Source of the DNA: Streptomyces buecherae
GTDB taxonomy: Bacteria; Actinomycetota; Actinomycetes; Streptomycetales; Streptomycetaceae
Direction of reading: 5' to 3'
NCBI RefSeq assembly: GCF_014295035.1
Contig: NZ_CP060404.1
Coordinates: 1,964,001 to 2,028,000, forward strand
Length of the DNA stretch: 64,000 nucleotides
Shown here: piece by piece, positions 17,007-26,494 of the stretch
Numbering within the stretch: the first letter of the stretch is position 1
Layout: the number at the start of each line of letters is the position of its first letter
The notes under the pieces: model-generated
Database searches by the model: none
What the model was told of the DNA's origin: nothing
What the model saw: only the letters and a program-made list of their open reading frames with translations
Program-made: the position numbers and the translations under genes

Positions 17007-18620
17007 TCAGCCGGGGACGAGGCGTCCGCGGCGCAGCTCCCGGTGCTCGCCGGCGAATCGCGCGCGCAGCAACCGATCGTGGGTGACGACGACCAAGGCA
17101 CCCTGCCACCGGGCCAGGGCAGCCTCCAGCTCTTCGACCAGGCCCAGGGCGAGGTGATTGGTGGGCTCGTCCAGCAGCAGCAGATCCATCGGCCTGGCCA
17201 GCAGGCGAGCCAGGGCGAGTCGGCGGCGCTGCCCGACGGAGAGCGAGCCCACCGGGACGTGCAGATCGCGCTCGCGAAACAGTCCGTACGACAGGAGACG
17301 CTGGGCGTGCTCATCGGGCCCGTCCGGCAGTCCTCGGCCGAAGACCGCGAGCAGCCGCTCCCGGGGGTTGTCCACCGGTATCTCCTGAGCGAGGTAGCCA
17401 ATGCGTCCTCGGCGGTGGACCCGGCCGCTGTCGGGCGTCGCCACTCCGGCCATCAGGCGGAGCAGAGTCGTCTTGCCAGCCCCGTTGTCGCCGTGGATCA
17501 GCAGTCGCTCTCCGGTCCGGACGGACAGCGCGTGCACCGAGAGCCGGTCCGCGACCCGGACTTCGTCCAGGGTGACCAGTTGGCCGCCGGCGGCCCCCTG
17601 CGCGGGTCGGGCAGCGAATCGCAGCACGTCAGGTGGCCTGGGTACCGGGTCGGCCTGGAGCCTTCTCAGCCGCTCCTGGGCGTTGCGCACTCGGCTGGAG
17701 ACCGATGCCTGGACACGCCCCTTGTCCCGGCCGTAGGCCATCTTGTTGCCGTCCTTTCTCGCCCGGCCAGGAGCGACGCGCGAGGCGGTCGTGGCGGCGA
17801 ACTCCGACAACTCGGCGGTGTCGGCGCACCATTGCTCGTACGCCGCCTCCCAGCGCTGCCGCGCTGCGGCGCGCTCCGCCACGAAACCCGGGTACCCGCC
17901 CCCGTAGCGCACGAGTGCCCGTCGGTCGGCGTCCACTTCCAGGATCGCGGTGGCCACCCGCTCCAGGAACACGCGATCGTGCGAGATGGCGAGCACCGTG
18001 CCCGGGTGAGCCCGAAGGGCGTCCTCCAGCCAGGTCAGGGCTGGGGCGTCGAGGTGGTTGGTGGGCTCGTCGAGGAGCATCACCTCGGGAGCCGCGGCGA
18101 TCAGACAAGCGAGGCCGAGGCGGGCCTGCTCCCCACCGGAGAGCTCGCCGAGCTGTCGCTCGCGGCCGACGTGCGCGAGATTCAGGGCTTGCAGGGCCTT
18201 GTCGACGCGCACGTCGGCCTCGTACCCACCGCGGGCCTCGAACGCGGTGAGCAACTCTCCGTACTCCTCCAGGACTTCGCTACGGGCATCGCCGAGGGTG
18301 GACTCCAGCACGCGGAGCCTGCGCTCCATGCGTCGCAGCCCCTCCAACGCGCGGTCTATGGCGTCTCCGACCGTGTGGTCCTGGGATAGCTGTGGAGCCT
18401 GGGCGAGATACCCGATCTCGCCGTCGGCGATGGTGACGACCTCGCCCTCGTCGGGACGGTCCATGCCGGCGATCAGCCGCAGCAGCGTGGACTTGCCCGC
18501 ACCGTTCTCCCCCACGATGCCGACGCGCTCCCCCGGCCGCGCGGAGAACGACACGTCGTCGAGGAGCAGTCGATCCCCACGAGAGACGGTGACGCCCCGT
18601 AGCGAGATTTGTGTAGGCAA
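17007..18620 (-). CDS. ABC-F family ATPase (ribosome protection type)
   Basis: 537 residues with two ABC cassettes and no membrane segment. Cassette 1: Walker A GENGAGKSTLLRL, signature LSGGEQARLG, Walker B LLDEPTNHLD. Cassette 2: GDNGAGKTTLLRL, a diverged signature LSVGQRRRL and LLLLDEPTNHLA. The linker (about 240-340) is long and basic (APGRARKDGNKMAYGRDKG), as in antibiotic-resistance ABC-F proteins such as TlrC and OleB that dislodge drugs from the ribosome. The TTG at 18620 with GGGGG upstream starts LPTQISLRGV. It is divergent from a TetR gene, with a perfect inverted repeat in the shared promoter region, so drug-induced control is likely. Which antibiotic is unknown. Confidence 0.9.
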   Translation of the reverse strand: MPTQISLRGVTVSRGDRLLLDDVSFSARPGERVGIVGENGAGKSTLLRLIAGMDRPDEGEVVTIADGEIGYLAQAPQLSQDHTVGDAIDRALEGLRRMERRLRVLESTLGDARSEVLEEYGELLTAFEARGGYEADVRVDKALQALNLAHVGRERQLGELSGGEQARLGLACLIAAAPEVMLLDEPTNHLDAPALTWLEDALRAHPGTVLAISHDRVFLERVATAILEVDADRRALVRYGGGYPGFVAERAAARQRWEAAYEQWCADTAELSEFAATTASRVAPGRARKDGNKMAYGRDKGRVQASVSSRVRNAQERLRRLQADPVPRPPDVLRFAARPAQGAAGGQLVTLDEVRVADRLSVHALSVRTGERLLIHGDNGAGKTTLLRLMAGVATPDSGRVHRRGRIGYLAQEIPVDNPRERLLAVFGRGLPDGPDEHAQRLLSYGLFRERDLHVPVGSLSVGQRRRLALARLLARPMDLLLLDEPTNHLALGLVEELEAALARWQGALVVVTHDRLLRARFAGEHRELRRGRLVPG

Positions 18621-18660
18621 GTGACCCCCAGTTCGCAGTCGTACTGCAAATGCACCTTGA

Positions 18661-18704
18661 GTTGCGTTACGCTCAGAATGACACGCCCGCCCTTCTAACG
18701 CAAC
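18661..18704. promoter_or_regulatory. Inverted repeat, probable TetR operator
   Basis: GTTGCGTTA (18661-18669) and TAACGCAAC (18696-18704) are perfect 9-bp inverted arms separated by 26 nt, in the 95-nt gap between the ABC-F and TetR starts. A third GTTGC lies just before the TetR ATG. Confidence 0.6.
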
Positions 18705-18715
18705 GGGAGTTGCAC

Positions 18716-19573
18716 ATGACTCGTGACGCCGCCGCCGCACCAGGGACGGTGCGCCCCGGTGGGCGGACGGCCCGCACCCGCGCGGCCGTTCGTGATGCCG
18801 TCCTCACCGGTCTCGCCGATCACGGGTATCCGGGTCTGACCGTCGAGTACGTCGCGGAACATTCGGGGGTGCACAAGACCACGCTCTACAGACGCTGGGG
18901 CGGTGTCGACGGGCTGCTCGTGGACGCGCTCGACCTCGCGGGGGAGGATTCCTGGTCGCCGCCCGACACGGGAACGCTCGAAGGCGACCTGTGCGCGTTG
19001 GCCGATGAGGTGGCGGCGACGTTCGGCGACCGCGCGACGGCTGCCGCGCCCACCGCTTTCATCGCGGCGGCGTTCCAGTCGGAGCGCGCCGCGCAGGGGC
19101 TGCGCGACTTCTACCGCGAGCGCTTCGCCCGGTGTGGCCCGCTGATCAGCCGCGCCATAGAGCGCGGCGAGGCTCCACCCGGGACGGACGCGGACGCCGT
19201 CGCCCGGGCCGTTTCCGCCCCCCTGTACTTCCGGGTCCTCGTGACTCGTGAGCCGATTGACGCCACGCACGCGCGGCAGAGCGCCCTTGCCGTGTTGGCC
19301 GCGATCCAGGCCGGGGCGTATACAGGCGACGCCGGCTCAGCCTCGCCAGCCGACGCGGCGGGCGACCGAAAGGCCGCGACCGCGCAGGCGGCCGATCCAC
19401 GCGGCGCCGATCCGCAGGGAGACGCCTCCACGGCCGTATCGACAGGAGCGGTGCGCGAACCGGCCGCGTCCGCCGCTGTCCGCGACCGAGCCGCAGACGG
19501 CCACGGCGGTGCGGGGCGCTCCGATCACTCAGGCCCAACCGCTGACGAGCACGCCAGGCGGCGAGAGTCGTGA
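18716..19573 (+). CDS. TetR family repressor
   Basis: 285 residues. The N-terminal helix-turn-helix (about 20-66) reads RTRAAVRDAVLTGLADHGYPG and VHKTTLYRRWGGVDGLL in its two halves. The effector-binding domain runs to about residue 200. The last 80 residues are Ala/Asp/Arg-rich and low-complexity, a tail unusual for the family. The ATG at 18716 follows GGGAG at good distance; the frame upstream is open but runs into the operator. Divergent orientation to the ABC-F gene suggests it represses that gene and itself until a ligand binds. Confidence 0.9.
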   Translation: MTRDAAAAPGTVRPGGRTARTRAAVRDAVLTGLADHGYPGLTVEYVAEHSGVHKTTLYRRWGGVDGLLVDALDLAGEDSWSPPDTGTLEGDLCALADEVAATFGDRATAAAPTAFIAAAFQSERAAQGLRDFYRERFARCGPLISRAIERGEAPPGTDADAVARAVSAPLYFRVLVTREPIDATHARQSALAVLAAIQAGAYTGDAGSASPADAAGDRKAATAQAADPRGADPQGDASTAVSTGAVREPAASAAVRDRAADGHGGAGRSDHSGPTADEHARRRES

Positions 19574-19648
19574 GCCGGGGACCTTCGACTCACGCCCCGT
19601 ATGGAACGAGGGCGCAGACGACGTGTGCCCGGGCGGCGATGCTGCCTG

Positions 19649-20254
19649 TCACACGGTCCAGGACGGCTCTATGGCGACCACGTCGCCCGCCAGTGCGGCG
19701 ATGTCCGTGTCCACTTCGGCCCGGGTGCCGAGCCGTCGCACTCGCTCCTCGCGGTACTTGCCGTGCTCTGCCGCCGAGTTCCACATGGACAGTACGAGGA
19801 ACTCGTGGCCGGGGGCCTGCCCGAATACGCCCCTGAGCATGCCTGGCGAACCGGCCATCGCCGGGTTCCACACCTTCTCCTGCATCAAGGTGAAGTGCTC
19901 GACCCGGTCCGCGTGCACCTGGCAGTGCGCGACCCGCACCACGTCGACATCGCCAAAGCTCGGCTCGAAGCCGACCTTGACGTCGAACTGCCGCTCGAAG
20001 AGCAGCACTTGCATGTCCGTGTACGTCCCCGTCTGGCCCGCCGCGAGGCGGTCATGTGCTCGTGCCATGAAGGAGTCGTAGAACGCCCTGCTCTCCCAGA
20101 AGCCGAAGACGTGCGCCACCTCCGGGCGCTCACGGCTCCATCCACCGCCCTGCCCACGGAAACCCGGCTCGCCGAGCAACCCCGCCCATTTCCGCTGCCC
20201 ACGCTCGAACCCGGGACGGTCCGTCACGGAGCAGCGAATCCACTTGACCAGCAC
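19649..20254 (-). CDS. DUF4937 domain protein
   Basis: 201 residues made of two related halves, each like a dimeric alpha/beta-barrel (ferredoxin-like) unit: MLVKWIRCSVTDRPGFERGQ near the start, and VVRVAHCQVHADRVEHFT near 105. The pattern FGFWESRAFYDSFM resembles the YdbC/DUF4937 family, related to antibiotic biosynthesis monooxygenase folds. No catalytic residues can be named. It is convergent with the TetR gene and follows the N-acetyltransferase gene by 33 nt on the same strand, so the two may form an operon. Confidence 0.75.
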   Translation of the reverse strand: MLVKWIRCSVTDRPGFERGQRKWAGLLGEPGFRGQGGGWSRERPEVAHVFGFWESRAFYDSFMARAHDRLAAGQTGTYTDMQVLLFERQFDVKVGFEPSFGDVDVVRVAHCQVHADRVEHFTLMQEKVWNPAMAGSPGMLRGVFGQAPGHEFLVLSMWNSAAEHGKYREERVRRLGTRAEVDTDIAALAGDVVAIEPSWTV

Positions 20255-20287
20255 CGCGCCATCGTACGGCCCACGCGACCACCACCG

Positions 20288-21205
20288 TCACGAACCGGAG
20301 GCATACCCCTGGACAAGCTTTTCCGCATCGGTGTCGTCCAGTTCGACGCCGAACTCGCTGAGCAGCACCTCAATCAGCTCCTGGGGTGCTACCTCGCGCT
20401 CTTCAGTCGTGCCGTCGGGGCGTGCGAGGGACAGTCGCGCGCCGACCAAGCGATGCCGCACGCCGGGGTCGGTCCGCTGGACCACCGGCCGGGAGACGAA
20501 GGGAGACCGTTCGTGCGTGGAGATGTAGTAGTTACGGACCTCGTAATCGATCGGGTAGCGCTGCTCCGAGGTGAAGGCGTAGAGGTCGAACCAGCCATCG
20601 GAGTGCAGCGATCGCAGCGACCAGACCCCATCGGCCTCACTCGCCAGTCCGAAGGTCCAGTCGCCCTGCCGGTGCTGACCACCGGCGACCCACGGCAGCG
20701 GCTCCAGGAGTCCCTCGCCGCCGAAGCCCACGTCCGCGATCCAGTCATCGCCGTCGATCGAGACCCGCAGCAGCATGTGCGTCTCGGCGGTCAGCTTGTC
20801 GGTCCCCATCCGCACCCGTGCTCCGAGTCCCGTGACCGAGAAGCCCAACCGTTCCAGTGCGGCGGCGAAGAGCAGGTTCTGCTCGTAGCAGTAACCTCCG
20901 CGCCGCTGGCGCACCAGTTTGGCCTGGAGCGCCTCGATGTCCAGCAGGATGGGCCGCCCGAGCACGATCTCCAGGTTCTCGAAGGGGATGGCCGCCACGT
21001 GCGCCCGGTGCAGCGCACGCAGCGTGCTCACGTCAGCGGCGAGCTTCGCGCCGGCAACCGCGGACTCACGCTGACCCTCGGCCGCGGGGGTCGACGGCGC
21101 GGCCCCGTCCGTGCTGCCGCCGTCGCCCGCCGACGCCGCGAGGCCAATGCGTGCCAGGTACGCGTCCAGGTCCAGCCGGTCGCCGCCCCACGTGGATTCG
21201 TTCAC
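20288..21205 (-). CDS. Arylamine N-acetyltransferase
   Basis: 305 residues. It moves acetyl from acetyl-CoA to arylamines or related substrates through a cysteine thioester. The Cys-His-Asp triad is visible: RRGGYCYEQN (about residue 104), ETHMLLRV (about 142) and DWIADVGFGG (about 157). An N-terminal PFENLEI motif is present (about 75). Residues 25-55 are an extra Ala/Gly/Ser-rich insertion between the first helix and the conserved core. In some Streptomyces such enzymes serve in natural product assembly, but no cluster is visible here. Confidence 0.93.
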   Translation of the reverse strand: MNESTWGGDRLDLDAYLARIGLAASAGDGGSTDGAAPSTPAAEGQRESAVAGAKLAADVSTLRALHRAHVAAIPFENLEIVLGRPILLDIEALQAKLVRQRRGGYCYEQNLLFAAALERLGFSVTGLGARVRMGTDKLTAETHMLLRVSIDGDDWIADVGFGGEGLLEPLPWVAGGQHRQGDWTFGLASEADGVWSLRSLHSDGWFDLYAFTSEQRYPIDYEVRNYYISTHERSPFVSRPVVQRTDPGVRHRLVGARLSLARPDGTTEEREVAPQELIEVLLSEFGVELDDTDAEKLVQGYASGS

Positions 21206-21432
21206 GAGCCTGCCCTCTCCCCTGACGCGGCCGTCCGACCTGCGCTTGTCCGATGCACGGTACGCATCTTCCCAAACGTAACCGAGCAGCCAGAAGGCGC
21301 ACTCTCCTCAGGGGCGGCGGTCGAGAAACGGCGTGGCGGGGGCCGACGCACCGCCGACCCCCGCCATCTCAGACGTAGGCAACCTCAGTCTGGGCGCCGA
21401 TCGGCACCGCGAGCTGTCCGCGCTGTCGCGCG

Positions 21433-22584
21433 CTACCGGCGGAGATCGTTTACTCCTGGCGTGTGCTGTTCCCCGATATCCGGTTCTCGATCGGGGAACG
21501 CACGCAGCCTGAGCCGCGGCGCCCTGTGGTCGGTGAGCCACCGCATCCGGTTGTCATCCGCCGCGAGACCGGCGCGTGCCGTCCGGGTCCACTCCGCTCG
21601 GTCGAGTATTTCGAGGTACGTCGCCCGGATCGCTTCCCGCTGGGTCGCAGAGCACCTCGTGGCTTCGGGAGGCTCCGTCGTCAGGTGCTGAGTGAGCAGC
21701 GCGATCGTGAAGTAGCGCTCCGTGGTCGGGCTGAGCGAACCCACATGGCGAGCATGAGCTTCCAGGACCGCCTTCGCATGGGGGTAGCGAGCGAGGGTGA
21801 GCCCCATGCCGTCACAGTCGCTCATGCAATGGAGTAGCCGACCGGTGTGGTCGACCATCTCGCTGTCGGTTTCGAGGTCCGCGAGCGCCTCATGGAGTCT
21901 GGCGACCGTGGCGACCTCGCCGGCGAAGTATCCGTTGAGGAAGTCGCCGTCGCAGGCCCTGCGGAGCAACCACGATCGGGCGGCCGGGTCGTCGAGTCCG
22001 CAGAGAGCTTCGACGACATGGACACGGCCCCAGCCGGTGACTCGCTCGGCGAGCCAGAGCAGGGCCTCGGCCCCTTCCGGCTGGCGCTCGAGAGCGCGCG
22101 CCGCCAGTGGCCCGAACTGGTAGGAGAGCAGGCCGATCGTTCGGATCAGCGGGATGTCTTCGGCTGACCCCGCAGCGGCGAGCAGGGCCAGTCCCACGGT
22201 GACCGGGCACCGGTCGCTGCCGTGTCGGACCAGCCAGCGGCCCGTATGGCGAACGCGTTCTCTGTCCGCTCGCTCGGCCACGGCGGCGATGTGCTCGTTG
22301 GGGAGAATCGGAACGTAGACGTCGTGGAAGGCGTCGGCCAATTCAGCGGGAAGGGAGGAAGCCCGCGCGAAATGCCTGTCGAGAATGAGCGCCGCGCCCG
22401 TGCCGGCCGAGTGCCGGCCCTCCCGTGCCCGCAGGCCCCTCCGGCGACGGTGCGACCCGTCGTCGGGGTACGGCTCCCCGTCACGATGCAGCGGCTCCTC
22501 GGGAGCCAGTTCATGCAGCCGGAGGGCGTGGTCGAACAGTGTTGTCGGTGATCCGGGCAGTCCCGTCCCGGTCGTCCCGCTCAT
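21433..22584 (-). CDS. Hypothetical protein, helical-repeat type
   Basis: 383 residues from ATG at 22584, with no strong ribosome binding site; the frame is open 26 codons further. After a charged, flexible N-terminus (about 1-60) the protein is helical throughout (VTVGLALLAAAGSAEDIPLI, GPLAARALERQPEGAEALL, VHVVEALCGLDDPAARSWLL). The regular spacing resembles HEAT-like repeats. I recognise no catalytic motif. Similar proteins occur in other Streptomyces, to my memory without known function. Confidence 0.65.
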   Translation of the reverse strand: MSGTTGTGLPGSPTTLFDHALRLHELAPEEPLHRDGEPYPDDGSHRRRRGLRAREGRHSAGTGAALILDRHFARASSLPAELADAFHDVYVPILPNEHIAAVAERADRERVRHTGRWLVRHGSDRCPVTVGLALLAAAGSAEDIPLIRTIGLLSYQFGPLAARALERQPEGAEALLWLAERVTGWGRVHVVEALCGLDDPAARSWLLRRACDGDFLNGYFAGEVATVARLHEALADLETDSEMVDHTGRLLHCMSDCDGMGLTLARYPHAKAVLEAHARHVGSLSPTTERYFTIALLTQHLTTEPPEATRCSATQREAIRATYLEILDRAEWTRTARAGLAADDNRMRWLTDHRAPRLRLRAFPDREPDIGEQHTPGVNDLRR

Positions 22585-22712
22585 CGGCGGACGGAGGACT
22601 CGTTTCTGTTGATCATGGCCGGGAGAATGCCACGACGGCAGCCGCGGCGACAAGCCCTGCATCTGCCGGCACGTGGCGTCAATCGCACCAGCCGGGCGCC
22701 GGGATCGCCGAA

Positions 22713-22743
22713 GGCGGTGGAGCCGCGAGCCGGCTCCACCGCC
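22713..22743 (-). terminator. nrdJ terminator
   Basis: GGCGGTGGAGCCG pairs perfectly with CGGCTCCACCGCC over a 5-nt loop, about 40 nt after the nrdJ stop. Confidence 0.85.
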
Positions 22744-22779
22744 ATGGACAGGCGACCTACGCCTCAGCGAGGCCCAGGG

Positions 22780-25635
22780 TCAGCTGCAACCGCTCGTCGA
22801 GCCGCAGCCCTCGCACAGGTAGCAGCTCCCCGCGCGGCGCATCTTCGTCCCGCAGGAGAAGCACAGCGGGGCGTCCGCGTTGAGCCCGAGCTGCATCTCC
22901 ACCAGCTCCGTGGAGTTGTGCGCCTGCTTGGGTGCCGGCACCTCCACCTTGCGCTCGGTCTGCTTCGGGGCGGCGAGCTGACGCGGAGCCGACTGCGCCA
23001 GTCCTTCCACGTCCACCTCGTCGTCGCTGGCCTCGTACGAGCCCGTGTCCAGGTGGCGCTGGCGCTCCTCGGCGGAGTGGATGCCGAGCGCCGAGCGGGT
23101 CTCGAACGGCAGGAAGTCCAGCGCCAGGCGGCGGAAGATGTAGTCAACGATCGACTGCGCCATCCGCACGTCCGGGTCGTCGGTCATGCCGGCGGGCTCG
23201 AAACGCATGTTGGTGAACTTGGAGACGTAGGTCTCCAGCGGCACGCCGTACTGCAGGCCGACCGAGACGGCGATGGAGAAGGCGTCCATCATTCCAGCGA
23301 GGGTCGAGCCCTGCTTGGACATCTTGAGGAAGACCTCGCCCAGCCCGTCGTCCGGGTAGGAGTTGGCGGTCATGTAGCCCTCGGCGCCGCCGACCGTGAA
23401 GGAGGTCGTGATGCCGGGACGCCCCTTGGGAAGGCGGTTGCGCACCGGGCGGTACTCGACGACCTTCTCCGGCTCCGGCTCGGCCTTGGCCTTCTCTTCC
23501 TTCTTCTTCGCCGACAGCGGCTGGCCGACCTTGCAGTTGTCGCGGTAGATCGCCAGCGCCTTCAGGCCGAGCTTCCAGCCCTCGAAGTACACCTCCTCGA
23601 CCTCTTCGACCGTGGCCGACTCGGGCAGGTTCACGGTCTTGGAGATCGCGCCGGACAGGAACGGCTGGGCCGCCGCCATCATCCGGACGTGCCCCATGGC
23701 CGAGATGGCCCGCTCGCCCATCGCGCAGTCGAACACCTCGTAGTGCTCGTGGCGCAGCCCCGGGGCGTCGATGACGTTCCCGTGCTCGGCGATGTAGCTC
23801 ACGATCGCCTCGACCTGCTCCGGCTGGTAGCCGAGCCGCTTCAGCGCCTTGGGGACCGTGTTGTTCACGATCTGCATGGAGCCGCCGCCGACCAGCTTCT
23901 TGAACTTGACCAGCGCCAGGTCGGGCTCGACACCGGTGGTGTCGCAGTCCATCATCAGGCCGATGGTGCCGGTCGGGGCGAGCACCGACGCCTGGGCGTT
24001 GCGGAAACCGTTCTTGTCGCCGACCCGGAGGACGTCCTGCCACGCCTCCGTCGCCGCGGCCCACACCGGCGTGTCCAGGTCGTCCACGCGCTTGGCGGCG
24101 CCGTTGGCGTCGGAGTGCTGCTTCATGACGCGCTTGTGGGCGTCGGCGTTGCGCGCGTACCCCTCGTACGGACCCACGACCGCGGCCAGCTCCGCGGAGC
24201 GGCGGTAGGAGGTGCCGGTCATCAGGGAGGTGATGGCGCCGGCCAGGGCGCGACCGCCGTCGCTGTCGTACGCGTGGCCGGTGGCCATGAGGAGCGCGCC
24301 GAGGTTGGCGTAGCCGATGCCGAGCTGGCGGAAGGCCCGTGTCGTCTCGCCGATCTTCTGGGTCGGGAAGTCCGCGAAGCAGATGGAGATGTCCATCGCG
24401 GTGATGACGAGCTCGACGACCTTCGCGAAGCGCTCGGCGTCGAAGGACTGGTTGCCCTGGTCGTCGTCGCGCAGGAACTTCATGAGGTTGAGCGAGGCGA
24501 GGTTGCACGAGGAGTTGTCCAGGTGCATGTACTCGCTGCACGGGTTGGAGGCGGTGATCCGACCCGACTCCGGGGAGGTGTGCCAGTGGTTGATGGTGTC
24601 GTCGTACTGGATGCCGGGGTCGGCGCAGGCCCAGGCGGCCTCCGCCATCTTCCGGAACAACCCCTTGGCGTCGACCTCGTCGATGACCTCGCCGGTCATC
24701 CGGGCCCGCAGCCCGAACGAGCTGCCCGCCTCGACGGCGCGCATGAACTCGTCGTTGACCCGCACCGAGTTGTTGGCGTTCTGGTACTGGACGGACGTGA
24801 TGTCGTCGCCGCCCAGGTCCATGTCGAAGCCGGCGTCCCGCAGCGCGCGGACCTTCTCCTCTTCCTTCACCTTGGTCTCGATGAAGGCTTCGACGTCGGG
24901 GTGGTCGACGTCGAGGACGACCATCTTGGCCGCGCGCCGGGTGGCGCCGCCCGACTTGATCGTTCCCGCCGAGGCGTCCGCGCCGCGCATGAACGAGACG
25001 GGGCCGGACGCGTTGCCGCCCGAGGAGAGCAGTTCCTTGCTGGAGCGGATGCGGCTGAGGTTCAGGCCCGCGCCGGAACCGCCCTTGAAGATCATCCCCT
25101 CCTCCTTGTACCAGTCGAGGATCGACTCCATGGAGTCGTCGACGGAGAGGATGAAGCAGGCGCTGACCTGCTGCGGCTGCTTGGTCCCGACGTTGAACCA
25201 GACCGGCGAGTTGAACGAGAACACCTGGTGCAGCAGGGCGTACGTCAGCTCGTGGTCGAAGATCTCGGCGTCGGCCGGGGAGGCGAAGTAGCCGTGGTCC
25301 TCACCGGCCTTGCGGTACGTGTGGACCACGCGGTCGATGAGCTGCTTCAGGCTCGACTCGCGGCCAGGAGAGCCGACCGCGCCGCGGAAGTACTTGCTGG
25401 TGACGATGTTGACCGCGTTCACCGACCAGAAGTCGGGGAACTCGACGCCACGCTGCTCGAAGTTGACCGAGCCGTCGCGCCAGTTGGTCATGACGACGTC
25501 TCGGCGCTCCCACACCACCTCGTCGTACGGGTGCGCCCCGGGGACGGTGTGGACGCGCTCGATACGCAGGCCCTTGCTGGCCTTGCTTCCCTTGGAGCGG
25601 GAACCTCGTGCCGGACCGCTCGTCGTCTCTGTCAT
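22780..25635 (-). CDS. nrdJ: Adenosylcobalamin-dependent (class II) ribonucleotide reductase
   Basis: 951 residues. It reduces ribonucleotides to deoxyribonucleotides with vitamin B12 as radical source. The catalytic barrel shows SACFILSVDDSME, the active-site segment NPCSEYMHLDNSSCNLASLN and the phosphate-binding PTGTIGLMMDCDT. The C-terminus carries Cys pairs for electron supply (CFSCGTKM, CYLCEGCGS). ATG at 25635 has GGGAGGCGGA directly upstream, an excellent ribosome binding site; an open extension upstream is not conserved. It is second in the nrdR-nrdJ operon, 113 nt after nrdR. A G+C-rich stem (CCCGGG repeated near 25707-25731) lies in that gap and might tune expression. Confidence 0.97.
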   Translation of the reverse strand: MTETTSGPARGSRSKGSKASKGLRIERVHTVPGAHPYDEVVWERRDVVMTNWRDGSVNFEQRGVEFPDFWSVNAVNIVTSKYFRGAVGSPGRESSLKQLIDRVVHTYRKAGEDHGYFASPADAEIFDHELTYALLHQVFSFNSPVWFNVGTKQPQQVSACFILSVDDSMESILDWYKEEGMIFKGGSGAGLNLSRIRSSKELLSSGGNASGPVSFMRGADASAGTIKSGGATRRAAKMVVLDVDHPDVEAFIETKVKEEEKVRALRDAGFDMDLGGDDITSVQYQNANNSVRVNDEFMRAVEAGSSFGLRARMTGEVIDEVDAKGLFRKMAEAAWACADPGIQYDDTINHWHTSPESGRITASNPCSEYMHLDNSSCNLASLNLMKFLRDDDQGNQSFDAERFAKVVELVITAMDISICFADFPTQKIGETTRAFRQLGIGYANLGALLMATGHAYDSDGGRALAGAITSLMTGTSYRRSAELAAVVGPYEGYARNADAHKRVMKQHSDANGAAKRVDDLDTPVWAAATEAWQDVLRVGDKNGFRNAQASVLAPTGTIGLMMDCDTTGVEPDLALVKFKKLVGGGSMQIVNNTVPKALKRLGYQPEQVEAIVSYIAEHGNVIDAPGLRHEHYEVFDCAMGERAISAMGHVRMMAAAQPFLSGAISKTVNLPESATVEEVEEVYFEGWKLGLKALAIYRDNCKVGQPLSAKKKEEKAKAEPEPEKVVEYRPVRNRLPKGRPGITTSFTVGGAEGYMTANSYPDDGLGEVFLKMSKQGSTLAGMMDAFSIAVSVGLQYGVPLETYVSKFTNMRFEPAGMTDDPDVRMAQSIVDYIFRRLALDFLPFETRSALGIHSAEERQRHLDTGSYEASDDEVDVEGLAQSAPRQLAAPKQTERKVEVPAPKQAHNSTELVEMQLGLNADAPLCFSCGTKMRRAGSCYLCEGCGSTSGCS

Positions 25636-25748
25636 TCCGCCTCCCTGATACGGGCAAAACGCCCTATTACGCCAGTTTGTTCCATGGCGCAATGCCTGTC
25701 TGTCACCCGGGCACGCGGAGCGCCCCGGGCAGGTATGTGTGTGGCCGC

Positions 25749-26210
25749 TCAGTCAGCGGCGCGGGCCGCCCCGTCGCGCAGTTCGGCGACCGCGGCCTCG
25801 AAGTCCTCAAGCGACTCGAATGCCTGGTACACGCTGGCGAAGCGCAGATAGGCGACGAGGTCCAGCTCGCGCAGCGGCCCGAGTATGGCCAGCCCGACGT
25901 CGTGCGTGGTCAACTCGGCACTGCCGGTGGCGCGAACCGCCTCCTCGACCCGCTGGCCGAGTTGGGCGAGGGCGTCCTCGGTGACGGGCCGCCCCTGGCA
26001 CGCCTTGCGCACGCCGGAGATGACCTTGTCGCGCCGGAAGGGCTCGGTGACCCCACTGCGCTTGATCACCATGAGTGACGCCGTCTCCACGGTGGTGAAC
26101 CGACGGGAACAGTCGGGGCACTGCCGGCGCCTACGGATCGAGCAGCCGTCATCGGTGGTGCGACTGTCGACCACGCGACTGTCGGGATGCCTACAGAAGG
26201 GGCAGTGCAT
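25749..26210 (-). CDS. nrdR: Transcriptional repressor NrdR
   Basis: 153 residues. An N-terminal zinc ribbon ([17 protein letters not shown], then CPDC) binds DNA, and an ATP-cone domain (about 50-140: [16 protein letters not shown]) senses ATP/dATP. It represses ribonucleotide reductase genes when dATP is plentiful. ATG at 26210 is preceded by GAGGGAG. It is first gene of the nrdRJ operon and has two NrdR-box-like palindromes upstream, so it is likely autoregulated. It is divergent from lexA, as in other Streptomyces. Confidence 0.96.
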   Translation of the reverse strand: MHCPFCRHPDSRVVDSRTTDDGCSIRRRRQCPDCSRRFTTVETASLMVIKRSGVTEPFRRDKVISGVRKACQGRPVTEDALAQLGQRVEEAVRATGSAELTTHDVGLAILGPLRELDLVAYLRFASVYQAFESLEDFEAAVAELRDGAARAAD

Positions 26211-26341
26211 GACTCCCTCACCCTTCTCGCCCTGAAAACGGCGTACGAATCCCAGTGTCAATGGTCTCGACAGGCCCGCTGGCGGGGCTGTCGACGTGGC
26301 CCCCAGCATAGGCGAAGACTTCCGCGGTGATTCACCCGGGA

Positions 26342-26357
26342 CCACAACCTATGGGCA
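26342..26357 (-). promoter_or_regulatory. Second NrdR-box-like site with nrdR -10 box
   Basis: CCACAACCTATGGGCA keeps the CCAC-A and TAT-G core positions of the upstream box and is centred 32 bp from it, the usual three helical turns for NrdR box pairs. On the minus strand it contains TAGGTT (26351-26346), a good -10 box for nrdR, so binding would block the promoter. Confidence 0.55.
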
Positions 26358-26373
26358 ACCGGCACTCATCAAA

Positions 26374-26389
26374 CCACTAGATCTGGTGG
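26374..26389 (-). promoter_or_regulatory. NrdR box
   Basis: CCACTAGATCTGGTGG is a 16-bp near-perfect palindrome (one symmetric mismatch) of the NrdR-box type, about 165 nt upstream of nrdR. Confidence 0.75.
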
Positions 26390-26494
26390 CGGACCGTCAA
26401 CCCTCGGCGCGGCGTGTCACAGCACGGCGGCAGCCATGAGGGTACGGGAAGACGGGCGGGCGCGAGCCACGGGGGCGCGAGTGGCGCATCGGGC

